This document shows, one piece after another, positions 60,939-64,000 of a stretch of DNA of 64,000 bases; within the stretch, counting starts at the first letter, position 1, and every line of letters starts with the position of its first letter. Position numbers and translations under genes: made by a program. This stretch comes from an uncultured Victivallales bacterium (GTDB lineage: Bacteria; Verrucomicrobiota; Lentisphaeria; Victivallales; UBA1829), in NCBI GenBank assembly GCA_934661375.1, contig CAKUJH010000009.1, positions 1-64,000 on the forward strand. The letters are read 5' to 3'. The notes beneath the pieces are model-generated. The model was not told the DNA's origin and did not search any database. It was given only the letters and a program-made list of their open reading frames with translations.

Positions 60939-62462
60939 TCATTCCTGTTCCGAAGCATATTTTGCGTAGACCGGCGCCAGGGCGTCATGGATGTCCCGGT
61001 ACTGCCGGAACAGCTTCCGGTAGCGCGCCGCCTTGTCCGGATCCGGCCGCAGTTCACGGTCGGTTTTCAGACATTTCCGCACGGCGTCGCGGGGATCGGC
61101 GAAGAACCCTGCGCCCGTACCTGCCAGCAGCGCACTGCCGAACGACGCATCACCCGGAGTCGGCACCTGCAGCGGCAGGTTGAAAATACTGCACACAATT
61201 TCACTCCACAAGGCGCTTCTGGCTCCACCACCGATCAGGATCAGGCGTTTCACCGGAAGCTTCATTTCCTCGATGAGACCGTAACAGTCCATCAGGGAGA
61301 AGCCGACGCCTTCCAGCAATGCCCGTGCACAGTCGCCGCGGGTCGACCCCATGGAGAACCCGGTGAAACTGCCGCGCAGATCCGGGTCCCAGTACGGCGA
61401 GCGTTCTCCCTGCAGATATGGATGGAAGAACACGCCGTTTGCCCCGATCGGGGACGCCGCCGCCAGCTCATCCATCAGACTGAACGCTTTTTTGTTCAGT
61501 TCCGCCGCCCGGCGTTTTTCCGGTTCGCAGAACTGGTCGCGGAACCAGCGCTGACAGACCGCCGCCGCATTGGTGGCGGAGACGGTATAATACATTCCTT
61601 CGCAGATGTGTGCATAGGTCAGTGTGCGTTCATGCGGAACCGCTTCTGCGGTCATGACATTGACATTGCCCGCAGTGGCGAGTTTGACAATGCAGTCGCC
61701 CGGTTCCACTGCGCCCGCGCCGTAATCTTCCACGGCGGAATCGGAACTGCCGCAGATGACCGGAGTTCCTTCGGGAATGCCCGTGTCGCGGGAGGCTGCC
61801 GCCGTAACTTTGCCGACCTGATCCGTCGGTTTGCACAGCTGCGGCAGCGCGGAAGCCCTGATTCCGGTCAGTGCCGCCAGTTCCTGCGACCAGCAATTGT
61901 TTTTCATGTCGAAGAACAGCGTTCCCTGCGCTTCAATGTAATCGGTAACCGCCACGCCCGTAACCAGATAACGGACATAATCCTTGACGAACAGAATGTG
62001 TTCCGTCCGGGCGGTGATTTCCGGTTCATTGCGCTGAATCCACATCAGCTGCGGCAGAGTCCAGGTCGGCGTCGGCATCTGCCACGCGGTTTCGAAGATT
62101 TCTCCGGCACGGGCTTTCAGTTCCGCACATTCCCGGACACTGCGCTGATCGGTCCACATGATGGTTCTGCGCAGCGGTTTCATCTGCGCATCCATCAGCA
62201 CGGCATTATGAGTGGAGCCGTCGAACGCCAGAGCCGCGATCCGGGAGAAATCGACGCCTTCGGCACGCAGTTTTTTCAGCACTTCGCACATTGCCGCATA
62301 CCAGTCGGCGGGATCCTGTTCGGACCAGCCGGGATGCGGGAAGTACGTTCTGTATTCAACGGAGGCTTCCCCCTGAAATACACCGGCGGCGTCGATGACG
62401 GTAACTTTGCAGCCGCCCGTCCCGAAGTCAATGCCCAAGAGCAGATTGCGTTCCGGCATCAT
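60939..62462 (-). CDS. FGGY-family carbohydrate kinase (xylulokinase-like)
   Basis: 507 residues. The FGGY pattern: LLLGIDFGTGGCKVTVID (phosphate loop), GWSEQDPADWYAAM, AALAFDGSTHNAVLMD, IMWTDQRSV (xylulokinase-type WxDQR), GSSDSAVEDYGAGA, FFHPYLQGERSPYWDPDLRGSFTG and LILIGGGARSALWSEIVCSIFNLPLQVP. It phosphorylates a pentulose or a similar ketose or polyol. Together with IolB and a PfkB kinase the substrate may be an unusual sugar and not xylulose. Its start overlaps the iolB stop by ATGA (62459-62462). Confidence 0.9.
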   Translation of the reverse strand: MMPERNLLLGIDFGTGGCKVTVIDAAGVFQGEASVEYRTYFPHPGWSEQDPADWYAAMCEVLKKLRAEGVDFSRIAALAFDGSTHNAVLMDAQMKPLRRTIMWTDQRSVRECAELKARAGEIFETAWQMPTPTWTLPQLMWIQRNEPEITARTEHILFVKDYVRYLVTGVAVTDYIEAQGTLFFDMKNNCWSQELAALTGIRASALPQLCKPTDQVGKVTAAASRDTGIPEGTPVICGSSDSAVEDYGAGAVEPGDCIVKLATAGNVNVMTAEAVPHERTLTYAHICEGMYYTVSATNAAAVCQRWFRDQFCEPEKRRAAELNKKAFSLMDELAAASPIGANGVFFHPYLQGERSPYWDPDLRGSFTGFSMGSTRGDCARALLEGVGFSLMDCYGLIEEMKLPVKRLILIGGGARSALWSEIVCSIFNLPLQVPTPGDASFGSALLAGTGAGFFADPRDAVRKCLKTDRELRPDPDKAARYRKLFRQYRDIHDALAPVYAKYASEQE

Positions 62463-63262
62463 TTAACCCACGAATGAGCGGGGTCCTGACTGGAAATCAG
62501 CCCGCGGTTGACCGGTCCGCACATGGTCCACAGGTAATACATCTGGTAACCCGGCGCACCGCAGAGCGGGTGATAGCCTTCCGCGATGGCGACGGTGTCG
62601 TTCTGCTTGACCGTGTACGTTTCATCAATGCTGCCGTCCGGCTGGTAAACCTTCTGAATGCCGAATCCCTGCGCCGGATCGAAGCGGTAGAAGTAGGTTT
62701 CCTCCATGTTGATTTCAGCCGGCGGATTGTCAATGTCATGACGGTGCGGAGGATAACCGGACCAGTTGCCGGAAGGAATCATGCCTTCGCCGATGTAGAA
62801 ATGTTCGGAATCGAATTTCTCATCCAGCAGAATAGTGGCTTTGCGCGTGAAGTTGTCGCGGCCGATGGTGATTTCGCGGGTCTGTTCCGCTTTGATAACC
62901 GTCGGACGGGCGGTGTCGCGTGTGGCAGGGGATTCATTGACCGCCAGATCCATGTAATCGGTCAGCGCGGTTACGGTGTATTCCGTATGACGCGGCAGAT
63001 AAACCGTATCCGGTTTGCCGGAGAAAACATCTTTGCGTCCGCCGACTTCGGCAAACTCAAAATCTTTGCCTTTGACCGAGCATTTGCCGCCGAGCATCAC
63101 CAGTGCCACTTCCCAGTCGCCGGTATTGGATTTCCAGGATTGTCCTTTGTCCAGAGCCAGAATGCCGAAGCGCGTCAGTTTCATCCCCAGCGTGTTGTTG
63201 TCGAAAACTTTATTGTAGCCTTTTTTCAGCTCGCTGCCGAGCTTGACCAACAGTTTTTCCAT
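62459..63262 (-). CDS. iolB: 5-deoxy-glucuronate isomerase
   Basis: 267 residues from ATG 63262 (AGGAGGTCATC site; an upstream ATG at 63280 touches the kinase stop). The bicupin IolB pattern is seen: TRFGILALDKGQSWKSNTGDWEVALVMLGGKCSV, VYLPRHTEYTVTA, NWSGYPPHRHD (metal His pair), EETYFYRFDPAQGFGIQKVY and YHPLCGAPGYQMYYLWTMCGP. IolB turns 5-deoxy-glucuronate into 5-dehydro-2-deoxygluconate in myo-inositol degradation. iolG, iolE, iolD and iolA are not in the window; iolC may be the adjoining kinase. Confidence 0.92.
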   Translation of the reverse strand: MEKLLVKLGSELKKGYNKVFDNNTLGMKLTRFGILALDKGQSWKSNTGDWEVALVMLGGKCSVKGKDFEFAEVGGRKDVFSGKPDTVYLPRHTEYTVTALTDYMDLAVNESPATRDTARPTVIKAEQTREITIGRDNFTRKATILLDEKFDSEHFYIGEGMIPSGNWSGYPPHRHDIDNPPAEINMEETYFYRFDPAQGFGIQKVYQPDGSIDETYTVKQNDTVAIAEGYHPLCGAPGYQMYYLWTMCGPVNRGLISSQDPAHSWVK

Positions 63263-63279
63263 GATGACCTCCTGTATCA

Positions 63280-63999
63280 TTAAGAGTGTTGAGCTAAAAA
63301 TTTATTGACCTGCGCACGGGTCGGAATGCCGGTGCGTCCGCCCAGTTTCGTGCATTTCAGCGCGGAAACCGCCGAAGCAAAACGCATACTCCCGAAAATA
63401 TCCCGTGTTTCGGAATAACGCACGGCAAACGCCGAGTGAAACACATCCCCCGCGCCGGTGGTATCCGTCACTTCGATATTGAAACTCGGACAGCGGATGA
63501 TTTTTCCGGTTTTCCGGTCGAAGCACATGGACCCTTTCACCCCCATGGTGATGCCCGTGACTTCCGCACCGATTTTCACCAGTTCCATCAGCGATTTTTC
63601 ATAATCTTCAATGCCGGTGAGCTGCCGCGCAAAAAATTCCGAGGTGATGACAATATCGCAGTCGTTCAGCAGTTCGCGGACTCCCGGCCGCAATGTTCCG
63701 GCGTCGATGCTGACCAGCACACCGTGTTTTTTCGCCAGTTTCGCGGCTGTCTGCGCTCCGGCGGTCTGATGTCCGTCCAGATGCAGTACTTTTGCGCCGG
63801 CGATGAGTTCTTCGGGAATTTCCTCCGGCGCAAGATCGGCTCCGTTGCCGCGGTACCAGACAATGCTCCGTTTTCCTTCCTTGTCCACCCAGCAGAAAGC
63901 CGTGGAGGTGGAGCAGCCCGGACGTGTTTTCATATATTCGGTATTGACTTTTTCCTCGGCGAAATCGCGCAGTATGATTTTTCCGGAATCATCGTCTCC
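63280..63999 (-). CDS. PfkB-family sugar kinase, C-terminal part (possible IolC; start outside window)
   Basis: The frame is open to the right edge, so the ATG at 63933 is internal and ~240 residues of the C-terminal part are seen. Ribokinase-like marks: KTRPGCSTSTAFCWVDKEGKRSIVWYRG, DAGTLRPGVRELL, and the ATP-binding and catalytic DTTGAGDVFHSAF. It phosphorylates a sugar. Next to iolB, phosphorylation of 5-dehydro-2-deoxygluconate (IolC role) is the best guess, but ribokinase or 2-keto-3-deoxygluconate kinase are possible. Confidence 0.85.
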   Translation of the reverse strand, partial: GDDDSGKIILRDFAEEKVNTEYMKTRPGCSTSTAFCWVDKEGKRSIVWYRGNGADLAPEEIPEELIAGAKVLHLDGHQTAGAQTAAKLAKKHGVLVSIDAGTLRPGVRELLNDCDIVITSEFFARQLTGIEDYEKSLMELVKIGAEVTGITMGVKGSMCFDRKTGKIIRCPSFNIEVTDTTGAGDVFHSAFAVRYSETRDIFGSMRFASAVSALKCTKLGGRTGIPTRAQVNKFLAQHS

Positions 64000-64000
64000 G

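Noticed and set aside
1..64000. Prophage, transposon or defence island
   Set aside because: No integrase, transposase, terminase, restriction or toxin-antitoxin pattern was seen on either strand.

Overview
This window looks like a chromosome segment of a bacterium of the Lentisphaerota, most likely a Victivallales relative from a gut or faecal source. The main evidence is a LacI regulator, prepilin-type pseudopilin and DUF4838 protein module (47315-51664), a gene set typical of that group, together with a second DUF4838-like gene at the left edge. Single-copy housekeeping genes (rpsA, serS, trmB, nadB, nadD, rsfS, lnt, pcnB) show that this is core chromosome and not a plasmid or phage. I saw no insertion sequence, CRISPR array, prophage or rRNA. 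The organism assignment is inference from gene content. 

Layout. (1) 2-6549: an overlapping operon of a DUF4838-like protein, an N-succinylamino-acid-racemase-like enolase superfamily enzyme and a PM20D2-type M20 amidohydrolase, followed under its own weak promoter by a frameshifted D-aminoacylase gene. A convergent MFS carrier follows. Together they suggest use of N-acylated D/L amino acids. (2) 6577-32796: mostly core genes, namely pcnB, nadB, lnt, a PHP phosphatase, an RND efflux pair, the rsfS/nadD/serS row, a fused rpiB-glyA gene translationally coupled to a YwlE-like phosphatase, trmB, a U32 protein, a lipid A acyltransferase, rpsA, a SagB-like nitroreductase, a LOG protein and a cysteine desulfurase operon. 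(3) 32888-46541: a GT8 glycosyltransferase diverging from an XRE/S24-like regulator, a copper ATPase, a hexose-6-P mutarotase, a DUF362 ferredoxin-like protein, a HypF homologue coupled to HydF, an SDR, a Ser/Thr kinase and tRNA-Thr. (4) 46542-57416: accessory sugar region with two gene remnants, the LacI/pseudopilin/DUF4838 operon with its operator, tRNA-Val, a Gfo/Idh oxidoreductase, GH3 and GH35. (5) 57461-64000: one minus-strand operon entering from the right edge: PfkB kinase, IolB, FGGY kinase, GlcD-like FAD protein, GlcF-like Fe-S protein and class II aldolase, ending in a clear terminator. It looks like an inositol- or deoxyhexonate-type pathway. 

Many intergenic spaces hold near-consensus sigma-70 promoters (for example TTGACA-17-TATGAT and TTGACA-17-TATAGT), which helped to choose start codons. 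The best candidates for new biology are the RpiB-SHMT fusion, the HypF-HydF coupling, the N-acyl-amino-acid operon, the S24-like regulator that has lost its catalytic lysine beside a 21-bp palindrome, and the IolB/FGGY/GlcDF operon. No wholly new system such as a defence island is visible.
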